A DNA stretch of 64,000 bases from JAEUMD01 sp050250815. GTDB taxonomy: Bacteria; Pseudomonadota; Alphaproteobacteria; Rhizobiales; Hyphomicrobiaceae. This document shows, one piece after another, positions 53,224-61,709 of this stretch. The notes under the pieces were generated by a model. It ran no database searches and was not told where the DNA came from. It saw nothing but the letters and a program-made list of their open reading frames with translations. Both the position numbers and the translations under genes were made by a program. How positions within the stretch are numbered: position 1 is the first letter of the stretch; each line of letters opens with the position of its first letter. The stretch covers positions 1 to 64,000 of the forward strand of contig JBFWNY010000020.1 of NCBI GenBank assembly GCA_050250815.1, in the 5' to 3' direction.

Positions 53224-54549
53224 ATGCCAACGGCTTCCCAAGGCATCGCAACGACAACAACGGCACCCGACACAGGCAGCAACTCGAAAGTCCAGTTCAC
53301 CGCGGTCGCATGTCCATTCTGCGGCCTGCATTGTGACGACCTGGACATCGTGGCGACGCCGCGCGGCCTGCACGTGGAAAGCAACGGTTGCGCGCGGGCC
53401 CGTGCCGGCTTCGAGCGGCCGCTGCCGGCCTCGCAACCGGCGATCGCCGGACGTGCGGCGACACTCAGCGACGCCATGAGCGAAGCGAGCCGCCTCATCG
53501 CCGGCGCGCGGCAGCCGCTGTTCGGCGGTTTGGGTGTCGATGTGGAAGGCATGCGCGCCGTGATGGCTCTGGCGGACAAGGCCGGAGGCGTCGTCGATCA
53601 CGCGCTGAGTGCGGCCCAGTACCGCAACACGGGTGTCCTCCAGACCCAGGGCTGGATCATGTCGACGCTGACGGAGGTGCGCAACCGCGCCGACCTCATC
53701 ATTGTCGTCGGCAGCGACCTGCCCGCGTTGCATCCGCGCTTTTTCGACCGCATCGCGGCACCCGGCGAGACAATGTTCGGCCCGAGCGCGAGTGACCGCA
53801 CCGTCGTGCTGCTGGGCTGCGGAACGGATGCCGATACGGTCCGCGCGGCGGCACCGCGCATCGGCAAGGTGATCGATATTCCCGTCGCTGCCGAGACGCT
53901 GCATTCCGTTCTTGGCCTGCTGCGGGCAAAGCTCAAGGACGCACCCGGCGCCACCACTTCAGATGGCGGCGACGCACGTCTGGCCGATCTTGCCGACCGC
54001 TGCCGACAGGCCGCCTATGGCGTCTTCGTGTGGGCGCCGCAGGCTCTCACCTTCCCCGGCGCCGACCTCGTCGTCCAGACGGTGAGCGACATTGTCCGTG
54101 ACCTCAACAAGACGACGCGCTTTGCGGGGCTTTCGCTCGGCGGCAACGACGGCGCGCAGAGCGCAGCCTCCGTCTGTTCGTGGCAGACCGGCTATCCGTT
54201 GCGCGTGTCGTTTGCTTCAGGCGCGCCCGAGTACGATCCCTACCGGTTCGACATCGCTCGCATTCTGGCCGCCGGCGAAGGCGACTTGCTCGTCTGGTTC
54301 GCCGCCATTGATCCGGCGCTCCGCCCACCGCGCTCCGATGTTCCGACCGTGCTCATCGGGGCGCCAGGTGCCGAGCAGGACTTCGAGGGTACGCCTGCCG
54401 TCTTCATTCCGGTCTCCACGCCCGGGCTAGATCACGGCGGCCGTCTGGTGCGCTGTGACAGCGTCGTTTCGCTGCCCCTGCGCGCCCTGCGGCGCAGCAG
54501 TCATCCGACTGTTCCCGAACTCGCCCGCGCCCTCGAGGCCCAGATCTGA
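53224..54549 (+). CDS. fhcB: Formyltransferase/hydrolase complex subunit B
   Basis: 441 residues, related to the catalytic subunit B of formylmethanofuran dehydrogenase. In the bacterial complex it is structural and lacks the tungsten/molybdenum dehydrogenase role. The N-terminus keeps a Cys pattern C-x2-C-x3-C-x18-C (ACPFCGLHCDD then NGCARARAG) like an iron-sulfur site. Core segments include GGLGVDVEGMRAVMALADKA and QTQGWIMSTLTEVRNRADLI. ATG at 53224 after AGGAGAACAACC. First of fhcBADC. Confidence 0.93.
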   Translation: MPTASQGIATTTTAPDTGSNSKVQFTAVACPFCGLHCDDLDIVATPRGLHVESNGCARARAGFERPLPASQPAIAGRAATLSDAMSEASRLIAGARQPLFGGLGVDVEGMRAVMALADKAGGVVDHALSAAQYRNTGVLQTQGWIMSTLTEVRNRADLIIVVGSDLPALHPRFFDRIAAPGETMFGPSASDRTVVLLGCGTDADTVRAAAPRIGKVIDIPVAAETLHSVLGLLRAKLKDAPGATTSDGGDARLADLADRCRQAAYGVFVWAPQALTFPGADLVVQTVSDIVRDLNKTTRFAGLSLGGNDGAQSAASVCSWQTGYPLRVSFASGAPEYDPYRFDIARILAAGEGDLLVWFAAIDPALRPPRSDVPTVLIGAPGAEQDFEGTPAVFIPVSTPGLDHGGRLVRCDSVVSLPLRALRRSSHPTVPELARALEAQI

Positions 54550-54592
54550 AACCGCTCTGAACCTTTCGAACGTTTCGACCGACGAGCCCACC

Positions 54593-56254
54593 ATGCTGAT
54601 CAAGCTCAAAGGCGGCCGCGTATACGACCCTGCTAATGGCATGGACGGCGCCGTGCGTGACATCGCAATCCGCGACGGCCGTATCGTCGCCGACGATCCG
54701 TCCGCGCGGGTCGATGCGGAGTACGACGTCTCGGGGCGTGTCGTGATGGCCGGCGCCATCGACCCGCACACGCATATCGGCGGCGGCAAGATGACCATCG
54801 GGCGCATGATGCTGCCCGAGGATCATCGCGGCCACGAGCACTATCGCACCGACCTGCTGCGTTCGGGCACCGGCTTTGCCGTGCCTTCGACGATGGCGGC
54901 GGGCTACCGCTACGCCGAGATGGGCTACACCGCCTGCTTCGAGCCCGCCATGTTGCCCGCTAATGCGCGTCAGGCGCACATGGAGATGGGCGACACGCCG
55001 ATGGTCGACAAAGGCGCGTTCGCCATGCTCGGCTCGGACGACTTCCTGCTGCGCCAGATGGCGGCGAAGAAGGACTTTGCCGCGATCAAGGACTACATCG
55101 CCTGGACGATGCATGCGGCGCAGGCGATTGCAGTCAAGGTCGTCAATCCGGGCGGCATTTCGGCCTTCAAGTTCAACCAGCGCAAGCTCGACCTCGACGA
55201 GGCGCACGCACACTACGGCGTGACGCCCCGCCAGATCCTGCGCACGCTGTCACAAGGGCTCGTCGAACTGGGCGTAACCCATCCTCTGCACGTGCACGGC
55301 TGCAATCTCGGCGTCCCCGGCAACGTCGGCACGACACTCGACACCATCCGCGCCATGGAGGGCCTGCCGGTCCACCTGACGCATATCCAGTTCCACTCCT
55401 ACGGCACCGAGGGCGACCTCAAGTTCTCGTCCGGAGCCGCGCCGGTCGCCGAACTCATCAACAAGCACCGGAACGTCTCGATCGACGTTGGCCAGATCCT
55501 GTTCGGCCAGACCTGCACCGCATCCGGCGACAGCATGCGCCAGTACGGCAACACGAAGTCCGCCAACCCCAAGAAGTGGGTGGTCATGGACATCGAATGC
55601 GACGCCGGCTGCGGTGTCGTGCCCATGCGGTACAAGGACAAGAGCTACGTCAACGCGCTGCAATGGGCGATCGGGCTGGAAATCTTCCTGCTCGTCGATG
55701 ATCCCTGGCGCGTGTTCCTGACGACCGACCACCCCAATGGCGCGCCCTTCACCACCTACCCGCACCTGATCCGCCTGCTCATGGACAAGGGCTTCCGCCG
55801 CGACATGCTGCAGAAGATCCATCCCGACGCGCAGAAGGCTTCCATTGTCGGCACGCTCGACCGCGAGTACTCGCTCTACGAGATCGCCATCATGACGCGG
55901 GCGGGGCCCGCGCGCAGCCTGGGTCTCAAGGATCGCGGGCACCTGGCGCCGGGTGCATGGGGCGACGTCACTGTGTACGAGGATGACGCCGACCGCGAGG
56001 CGATGTTCACGACCCCCAAGTATGTCTTCAAGAACGGCGAGCTGATCGTGAAGGACGGCAAGATCGTCAAGGTCGTGCAGGGAGCCACGCACGTCGCGCG
56101 GCCCGAATACGACGCCAGCATCGAGCGTGAACTCGGCGACTACTTCACCCGCTACCACACTGTCAGCCTCGGCAACTTCAAAGTCGCAGACGAAGAGATC
56201 ATCCGGCACGACCGTGGCAGCATCGTCGTGCAGCCGACAGGGGCGCGCGTGTAA
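54593..56254 (+). CDS. fhcA: Formyltransferase/hydrolase complex subunit A
   Basis: 553 residues, the amidohydrolase-fold subunit that hydrolyses formyl-methylofuran to formate. The metal motif His59-x-His61 is in GAIDPHTHIGGGK; other family parts are HVHGCNLGVPGN, LTHIQFHSYGTEG and TTDHPNGAPFTTYP. The start MLIKLKGGRVYDPANG is typical. Gap to fhcB is 43 bases; stop overlaps the fhcD start (TAATG). Confidence 0.96.
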   Translation: MLIKLKGGRVYDPANGMDGAVRDIAIRDGRIVADDPSARVDAEYDVSGRVVMAGAIDPHTHIGGGKMTIGRMMLPEDHRGHEHYRTDLLRSGTGFAVPSTMAAGYRYAEMGYTACFEPAMLPANARQAHMEMGDTPMVDKGAFAMLGSDDFLLRQMAAKKDFAAIKDYIAWTMHAAQAIAVKVVNPGGISAFKFNQRKLDLDEAHAHYGVTPRQILRTLSQGLVELGVTHPLHVHGCNLGVPGNVGTTLDTIRAMEGLPVHLTHIQFHSYGTEGDLKFSSGAAPVAELINKHRNVSIDVGQILFGQTCTASGDSMRQYGNTKSANPKKWVVMDIECDAGCGVVPMRYKDKSYVNALQWAIGLEIFLLVDDPWRVFLTTDHPNGAPFTTYPHLIRLLMDKGFRRDMLQKIHPDAQKASIVGTLDREYSLYEIAIMTRAGPARSLGLKDRGHLAPGAWGDVTVYEDDADREAMFTTPKYVFKNGELIVKDGKIVKVVQGATHVARPEYDASIERELGDYFTRYHTVSLGNFKVADEEIIRHDRGSIVVQPTGARV

Positions 56255-57171
56255 TGCAGAGCCGAGCGGCCGAGATCAACGGTGTTGCCATCGACGATAC
56301 CTTCGCCGAGGCCTTCGGCATGACGGGCACCGGCATCGTCATCACCGCCGACAGCGCGAAATGGGCCATGCAGGCCGCCGTCACCATGACGGGCTTCGGC
56401 ACGTCGGTGATCGGCTGCGGCGCCGAATGCGGCATCGATCGCGAGATGTCGCCGGACGAGACACCCGACGGACGGCACGGCGTACGCTGCCTCGTCTTCT
56501 CGTTCTCCCCCGACATGGTTGCCGATCAGCTCAAGAAGCGTGTCGGCCAGTGCGTCCTGACAAGCCCAGGCTCGGCCTGCTACGACGGACTTGGCGACGC
56601 CAAAAGCCGCATCAAGCTCTCCACTGGCTTCCGCTACTTCGGCGATGGCTGGCAGACAGCGAAAAAGCTTGGCGCGCGGCGGTTCTGGCGCGTCCCTGTC
56701 ATGGACGGCGAGTTCATTGCCGAGGACACTGTTGGTGTTACGACCGAAGCGGTCGGCGGCGGCAACCTGCTGATCCTGGGACGCGACCGCGCTGGCTTGC
56801 TGGAGACGTGCGAAGCTGCTGTCGCGGCCATGGCCAAGATCGGCGATGTCATCACACCGTTCCCCGGCGGCATCGTGCGCTCAGGCAGCAAAGTCGGCTC
56901 CAAGTACAAGGGCGTGATTGCCTCGACCAACGACGCCTTCTGCCCGACGCTGCGGGGCGCCGTGAAATCTGATCTGTCCGACGACACGCTCGCGGTGCTC
57001 GAGATCGTCATCGACGGCCTGACGTCGAAATCCGTCGCGGACGCAATGCGTGCCGGACTGGCGGCCGTCACCAGCATCGGCGCGTCGAAGGGCGTCACCC
57101 GCGTGTCGGCGGGCAACTACGGCGGCAACCTCGGTCAACACCACTACCACCTGAAGGAACTGCTGCCATGA
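56254..57171 (+). CDS. fhcD: Formylmethanofuran:H4MPT formyltransferase, subunit D
   Basis: 305 residues; transfers the formyl group from N5-formyl-H4MPT to methylofuran within the Fhc complex. Family features are INGVAIDDTFAEAFGMTGTG, CGAECGIDREMSPDETPDGR and VGQCVLTSPGSACYDGL. ATG overlaps the fhcA stop by one base. Stop overlaps the fhcC start by four bases. Confidence 0.97.
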   Translation: MQSRAAEINGVAIDDTFAEAFGMTGTGIVITADSAKWAMQAAVTMTGFGTSVIGCGAECGIDREMSPDETPDGRHGVRCLVFSFSPDMVADQLKKRVGQCVLTSPGSACYDGLGDAKSRIKLSTGFRYFGDGWQTAKKLGARRFWRVPVMDGEFIAEDTVGVTTEAVGGGNLLILGRDRAGLLETCEAAVAAMAKIGDVITPFPGGIVRSGSKVGSKYKGVIASTNDAFCPTLRGAVKSDLSDDTLAVLEIVIDGLTSKSVADAMRAGLAAVTSIGASKGVTRVSAGNYGGNLGQHHYHLKELLP

Positions 57172-57977
57172 GCGCGCTGACGCTGACGCTCACCTCCGCT
57201 CCCGACGGACGGCTCGACCTCTCGGCGCTGACGCCTGCCGCAATAAGCGGATTGTCGAACGGTGACATCGGGAAGCTGCCACTGGGCGAGGGAGCGAGCG
57301 CGCCCAAGGTCGGCGATCATTTTCGCATTGCGGGTACGGCCGGTGAGCGTCTGGTGCTCGATGGTGCCACCGGACAGCTCGATCTCGTCGGCGCCAGGCT
57401 CGACACCGGCACGATCGTGGTCGAAGGCGATGTCGGTGCCTTCGCCGCCGCCAACATGCGCGGCGGCCGGCTCGAGATTGCTGGCAGCGCTGGCGCTGGA
57501 CTGGGCGCAGCGATGCGGGATGGCATCGTCCATGTGCGCGGCAACACGGCGGACAGCACGGGCGGCATCCGCTTTGGCGAGCGCTACGGCATGCAAGGCG
57601 GCACGATCCTCGTCGAAGGCAACGTCGGACCGCGAGCCGGCGACCGGATGCGCCGCGGCACCATCATTGCGCGTGGGAACTTCGGCGCGCATGCCGGAGC
57701 GCGCATGATGGGCGGAACATTGTGGGCCGAGGGCGGCTTCGGCGACGAGCCGGGCATCCAGATGCGCCGCGGCACGCTGATTGCGCCGCGGACGGGCCGG
57801 CTGCTGCCGACATTCCGCGACGGTGGTGTTCACGATCTCGTCATCCTGCGCATTCTGTCGCGCGACACGGCCCAGCGCCTCGGATCGCTCGCGCCCAAGC
57901 CGCTGCCGGCCCGCGTCCGCAAGCTCTCGGGCGATCTGGCTATCTTCGGCAAGGGCGAGCTGCTGCTGACGAGCTGA
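57168..57977 (+). CDS. fhcC: Formyltransferase/hydrolase complex subunit C
   Basis: 269 residues, a right-handed beta-helix related to the C-terminal domain of glutamate synthase. Repeats follow a G-x2-M-x2-G pattern, as in GDVGAFAAANMRGGRLEIAG, ARMMGGTLWAEGGFGDEPGI and PGIQMRRGTLIAPR. In the complex it scaffolds subunits and places the methylofuran. Last gene of the fhc operon. Confidence 0.96.
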   Translation: MSALTLTLTSAPDGRLDLSALTPAAISGLSNGDIGKLPLGEGASAPKVGDHFRIAGTAGERLVLDGATGQLDLVGARLDTGTIVVEGDVGAFAAANMRGGRLEIAGSAGAGLGAAMRDGIVHVRGNTADSTGGIRFGERYGMQGGTILVEGNVGPRAGDRMRRGTIIARGNFGAHAGARMMGGTLWAEGGFGDEPGIQMRRGTLIAPRTGRLLPTFRDGGVHDLVILRILSRDTAQRLGSLAPKPLPARVRKLSGDLAIFGKGELLLTS

Positions 57978-58080
57978 CGCGGCCGAGCCCGTCTGCGATC
58001 CTGCTCATGGAAGTGATCTATTCGCCGCGCTCGTGCGTTATGGCACGAACAGCAGCGCAGCATCGATCGGGGGCTCCCTC

Positions 58081-58281
58081 ATGATCGCGATCATCATAAC
58101 CGCCTGTCTGGTCTCCGACCCGGGCGTGTGTCGGGACCACAAGCTCCCGCTGTTCAGCGACGTTTCGGCCGGCATGTGCGCACTCTATGCCCCGCCCCAT
58201 TTCGGCAAATGGACCGACGAGCATCCCGGCTGGAAGATCGTCCGCTGGCGGTGCGCACCAGCGACCGCACAGGATATCTGA
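58081..58281 (+). CDS. Conserved small protein of unknown function
   Basis: A 66-residue protein starting MIAIIITACLVSDPGVCRDH, with a short hydrophobic N-terminus, Cys residues in CRDHKLPL, GMCALYAP and RWRCAPA, and the pattern APPHFGKWTDEHPGWKIVRW. From memory, similar short proteins are common in Rhizobiales; function unknown. ATG at 58081 is preferred over an upstream ATG (58033) because the conserved part begins here. It might be anchored or exported. Confidence 0.7.
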   Translation: MIAIIITACLVSDPGVCRDHKLPLFSDVSAGMCALYAPPHFGKWTDEHPGWKIVRWRCAPATAQDI

Positions 58282-58417
58282 ACGTCCCGTCCGCCCCCCT
58301 CCTCGGCCCGCTCTTCACGCGTGCTCGCGACCTGTTGAGCCCTCCGCCTTGCCAAAGTGTGCGAAAACTCTCGTGCGCTCCGTACCGCACGGACGCTTTC
58401 GAGCGGAGCCAAGTCCC

Positions 58418-59251
58418 ATGCGCACGCCGCGATACGCTTCCCTAAGCCGACGCCATCTCGTCCTGGCCGCGGCCATCCTGTCACCGGCGGTCGCCGCCTG
58501 CGCACTTCCCGCGAAAGGACAGGACATGATCCAGTATCTCGACCTCAAGTCCGACGAGTTCACCAAGGCCGATCTGACGCGCGCCGATGTCGAGCGTCTG
58601 ATCCGGGAGGCCGGCGGGCCCAAGGGCCTCGATCTGTCGGCGCGACGGCTGAATGGCCTCGACCTTTCGGGCATCGACCTGTCGGGAGCTAACCTGCAAT
58701 CCGCCCGCATCAACAAGACCATCTTCAAGGGCGCGCGGCTTGATGGTGCCGTGCTCGATCAGGCCTGGGGGCTCGACGCTGATCTCTCCGGGGCTTCCCT
58801 ACAGGGCGCAAGCCTGTTCTCGACCCAGCTCATGGGTGCCAAGCTCGACGGCGCCGACTTCACCAACGCGCGCGTGGCCGCCGATTTCTCCCGCGCGAGC
58901 CTCAAGGGAGCGGTATTCCGCAAGGCCGACTTGTCGGCCGACATGCGCAATCAGTCGATGGGACTCATGCGCGGCGTCTTCCGCTCCGCCGACCTCACCG
59001 GCGCCACTTTCCGGGACGCCAACCTCGCCCGCGTCGTGCTCGAGTATGCCCGCCTCTCGGGGGCGGACTTGAGAGGCGCAAACCTCATGGGCGCGGAGAT
59101 GGGCGGTGCCGACCTCACCGGCGCAGTCATCGAGGGCGCCAACTTCGACGAAGCCGACATCAACTCGGCGCGCCTCCTGGGCCTGAAGGGACGGTCGGCG
59201 GCCAACAAACTCGATGCCGCCAAGAACGGCGACCGTGCCTTCTGGGATTGA
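58418..59251 (+). CDS. Pentapeptide-repeat lipoprotein
   Basis: A 277-residue protein with an Arg-Arg hydrophobic leader (SRRHLVLAAAILSPAVAACA) ending in a lipobox-like VAAC, so probably a lipoprotein. The mature part after residue 70 is a run of pentapeptide repeats A(D/N)LxG such as LSGANLQS, LKGAVFRKADLS and LSGADLRGANLMG, forming a square beta-helix. Such proteins can act as scaffolds or mimic DNA; role here unknown. Start at 58418 gives the best leader. Confidence 0.83.
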   Translation: MRTPRYASLSRRHLVLAAAILSPAVAACALPAKGQDMIQYLDLKSDEFTKADLTRADVERLIREAGGPKGLDLSARRLNGLDLSGIDLSGANLQSARINKTIFKGARLDGAVLDQAWGLDADLSGASLQGASLFSTQLMGAKLDGADFTNARVAADFSRASLKGAVFRKADLSADMRNQSMGLMRGVFRSADLTGATFRDANLARVVLEYARLSGADLRGANLMGAEMGGADLTGAVIEGANFDEADINSARLLGLKGRSAANKLDAAKNGDRAFWD

Positions 59252-59269
59252 AGACGGTTCGACCCGCCA

Positions 59270-60061
59270 TTACCGATCGAGCGCGCGCGCAGTGCTTGTG
59301 GCGGGCTGCGCGCCGCTGATCTCGATCACGAACTTCTGCCTGATGGCGCGTCCGAAATCAGCAAAGCCTTGCGCCGGCAGGACGAAGGAGCCCGGCCCGC
59401 CAACCACGTTATCGCGATACCAGTCCTCCAGCGTCGCGGCCTCGCGGCCCTCCAGGATTGGCAGCCCGTTGATGACGGTGCCACGCGCGTTCATCTCGTC
59501 GCGAACTTGGGCCGTCGGCTCATCGGCATTGCAGTTGTCGCTACCGTCGCCCGATACATCGACGACGATCTTGGAGGCGGGCTCGGGCACCTGTGGCACG
59601 ATCTTGTCAGTCACGAAGCGCAGCATGCGCGACAGGCAGGTGAAGTCGCCACCTTCGCGCGGCAGCGTGCGAATCTTGAGTGCGGCCAGGGCCGCGTCCT
59701 GAGCGCTTCCGATCCGTATCCACGGCATCGACAGCTTGGGGCGATCGGCCCAGGTCACGAGAGCGAACAGGATGCCGCCACGGGGACCGTCCACGATGGC
59801 GCTCACGACGGCTGGATCTTCGAGGGCAGCGGCAATGCCATCGAGCTGCAACCGGTAGCGGCGCTCGTCGACCGAACTCGATACGTCCACCGACACGACG
59901 AGTGCCGTATCGACCGCCCGCGGGGACACGGTCTGCGGCGAACCGTACGTCGGTATGCCACCCGCGCGCGCAGAACCGATGCTGAGCGCGAAGGCCGCGA
60001 TAACGGCCAGCGTGAGGACGGTACCGCGTATGGTCCTGTCGCGCGTCTTTCGGACAATCAC
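59270..60061 (-). CDS. DUF1194 domain protein with VWA-like fold
   Basis: A 263-residue protein with a signal segment (VLTLAVIAAFALSIGSARAG) and a von Willebrand A-like domain. The metal-binding DxSxS motif is visible as VSVDVSSSVDERRY and a following DVSGDGSDNC. DUF1194 proteins are exported and unstudied; VWA domains usually bind protein partners through a metal. GTG at 60061, after GGGAGG, is chosen over an ORF extension to 60160. Convergent with the pentapeptide-repeat gene. Confidence 0.85.
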   Translation of the reverse strand: MIVRKTRDRTIRGTVLTLAVIAAFALSIGSARAGGIPTYGSPQTVSPRAVDTALVVSVDVSSSVDERRYRLQLDGIAAALEDPAVVSAIVDGPRGGILFALVTWADRPKLSMPWIRIGSAQDAALAALKIRTLPREGGDFTCLSRMLRFVTDKIVPQVPEPASKIVVDVSGDGSDNCNADEPTAQVRDEMNARGTVINGLPILEGREAATLEDWYRDNVVGGPGSFVLPAQGFADFGRAIRQKFVIEISGAQPATSTARALDR

Positions 60062-60193
60062 CGCGCCCCACCTCCCACTGGTGTTTTGTTGTTCAACGCG
60101 GGACCCCGTCACGACCGCGCCCGCCGGCGCCGAGCCGCTTTCATAATCAGCCGATAGCATTCTGCCATCTGCAAGGCTACGCGCGGCGCAACA

Positions 60194-60913
60194 TCACGGA
60201 TTGTTGCTGTCGGAATGAGCTCTTGGCGCGCGCTGGCGCGCTGCGAACGTGAGCCAGATCGACAGCGCCAAGCCATACACGGCGCATACCCCGAGCAGGA
60301 GCCGGGCAGGCCAGGGCGCTGGAAAGCCGACGCTCGCCGCCCACGCAGCCGCCCCGGCCCACGCCGCCGTCATAATCAGCGTGACGGGCCGCAGCGCCAG
60401 CACACGTACCGGGTGCACCCAATGCATCGGCACGAACGTGAGCACGACACCGGCGAGGATCAGCAGCTGCACCGCTCCCGGCGACATCTCGAAGGCGAAC
60501 ACATAGAAGGCCGCGATGTTCCAGATCGCCGGAAAACCCACGAACGCAAGCTCATCCGCCTTGCTCTCCACGTCTGCGAAATGGAACAGCGACGACAGCA
60601 GCACGAGTGCGGCAAGCGTGTAGGCAACCGCTGGCGGCCCAATCCTCCCGGCGACGAGAAGCGCTAGAACCGGCACGAAGACATAGGTGAGATAGTCGAT
60701 CACGAGGTCTATGCGCTCGCCCGAGAACCGCGGCAGCCGCTCGACCACGCCGATGGCCCGGGCGATCGGCCCGTCGATACCGTCGATGACGAAGGCTATC
60801 CCCAGCCACACGAACATGCGCTCGAAGGCGCCGGCAATCGCTGCCTCGGTGGCAAACAGCGCGCAGAGCGCGCCCAGACCGGTCAGGAGATGGACGGCGG
60901 CGGCTGCCAGCAC
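60194..60913 (-). CDS. pcs: Phosphatidylcholine synthase (CDP-alcohol phosphatidyltransferase)
   Basis: Condenses CDP-diacylglycerol with choline to give phosphatidylcholine in the inner membrane. 239 residues, about eight membrane segments. The CDP-alcohol motif D-G-x-D-G-x-x-A-R...G...D...D is seen in VIDGIDGPIARAIGVVE followed by FSGERIDLVIDYLTYVFVP. The mid-sequence ADVESKADELAFVGFPAIWN is typical of the Pcs type found in rhizobia and relatives. GTG start with GAGG eight bases before. Confidence 0.9.
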   Translation of the reverse strand: MLAAAAVHLLTGLGALCALFATEAAIAGAFERMFVWLGIAFVIDGIDGPIARAIGVVERLPRFSGERIDLVIDYLTYVFVPVLALLVAGRIGPPAVAYTLAALVLLSSLFHFADVESKADELAFVGFPAIWNIAAFYVFAFEMSPGAVQLLILAGVVLTFVPMHWVHPVRVLALRPVTLIMTAAWAGAAAWAASVGFPAPWPARLLLGVCAVYGLALSIWLTFAARQRAPRAHSDSNNP

Positions 60914-60985
60914 GGATTTTGCCTCTTCGTCGCGGGCCCCGCATCATAGTGTGGAATCGTCACCCTCGCCCGCGATTCTCGGAGC

Positions 60986-61018
60986 GGAAACGAAAACGGG
61001 GACCCGAAGGTCCCCGTT
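60986..61018 (-). terminator. Intrinsic terminator after the small exported gene
   Basis: On the minus strand, stem AACGGGGACC / GGTCCCCGTT with a TTCG tetraloop, followed by TTCGTTTCC. A strong rho-independent terminator 28 bases after the stop at 61046. Confidence 0.88.
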
Positions 61019-61045
61019 GAAACTCAGTACTCGGCGAACCCGCGG

Positions 61046-61393
61046 TCAGAAGCGATGCTTGACCGTGCCGCGGATGCGCAGCGAGTCGTCGTCCTGGCTC
61101 TCCGGCGCCAACTGCTGCTTGGGCTCGGAGGCTGAGCCGTAGAGCAGCTCCAGACCGAAATCCATCTTCGGCAACACGCCCAGCCGGCCGAGACCGGGGA
61201 TGCGTACTTCGGTGCCACCGGCTGCTGGCTGGGCCGAGCCCGGAACGGAGAAATCCATCTTGGCGGCCGGCGCCACGGGCGCGGCCTGCGGTGCTTGGGC
61301 GCCGCTGGCACCCTGCTGCTCCTGGAAGGCGCCCGCGGCCGTGGACATGGCCATCAGTGCTGCCGTGAGCAGTATTGCTCTTATTGGTCTCAT
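61046..61393 (-). CDS. Small exported protein of unknown function
   Basis: A 115-residue protein with a signal peptide (AILLTAALMAMSTAAGAFQE), a Pro/Ala/Gln-rich linker (residues 25-60) and a C-terminal part ending RIRGTVKHRF. The C-terminal aromatic residue and beta-like segment MDFGLELLYGSASEPKQQ suggest a small outer-membrane-associated protein. No family recognised. Upstream 258 bases up to the porin terminator hold no other gene and probably carry its promoter. Confidence 0.7.
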   Translation of the reverse strand: MRPIRAILLTAALMAMSTAAGAFQEQQGASGAQAPQAAPVAPAAKMDFSVPGSAQPAAGGTEVRIPGLGRLGVLPKMDFGLELLYGSASEPKQQLAPESQDDDSLRIRGTVKHRF

Positions 61394-61651
61394 CTCGAAC
61401 TACCCCGCGGTCGTTGAACGCCGCACTCGCTGGAGCCGACAATGCTGCTTTGTGATCGCTGCCACAAGCATCAATCAGGGTTGGTTAAGCCCTGCTGAAC
61501 AATTGACCCGGACGGTGTGCCTTCGCGGTCATGTGGCGTGTTTTCCACATTCAAACATCGTCTTTTCGGCGCCGTCCCGCCGCCTCTACTTTTCCACAGT
61601 TCTTCATACGTTCGCATGGGCGCGCCGACCAGTCGATAGTGCCTCGGACAG

Positions 61652-61682
61652 CGAAAAGGCCGCACCCGGAGGTGCGGCCTTC
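61652..61682 (-). terminator. Intrinsic terminator of porin 1
   Basis: On the minus strand, stem AGGCCGCACC / GGTGCGGCCT with loop TCCG, followed by TTTTCGC. It lies 28 bases after the porin stop and is near-identical to the one after porin 2. Confidence 0.88.
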
Positions 61683-61709
61683 CCTAACTTTGGTCTCGAA
61701 CGGGCCAGA

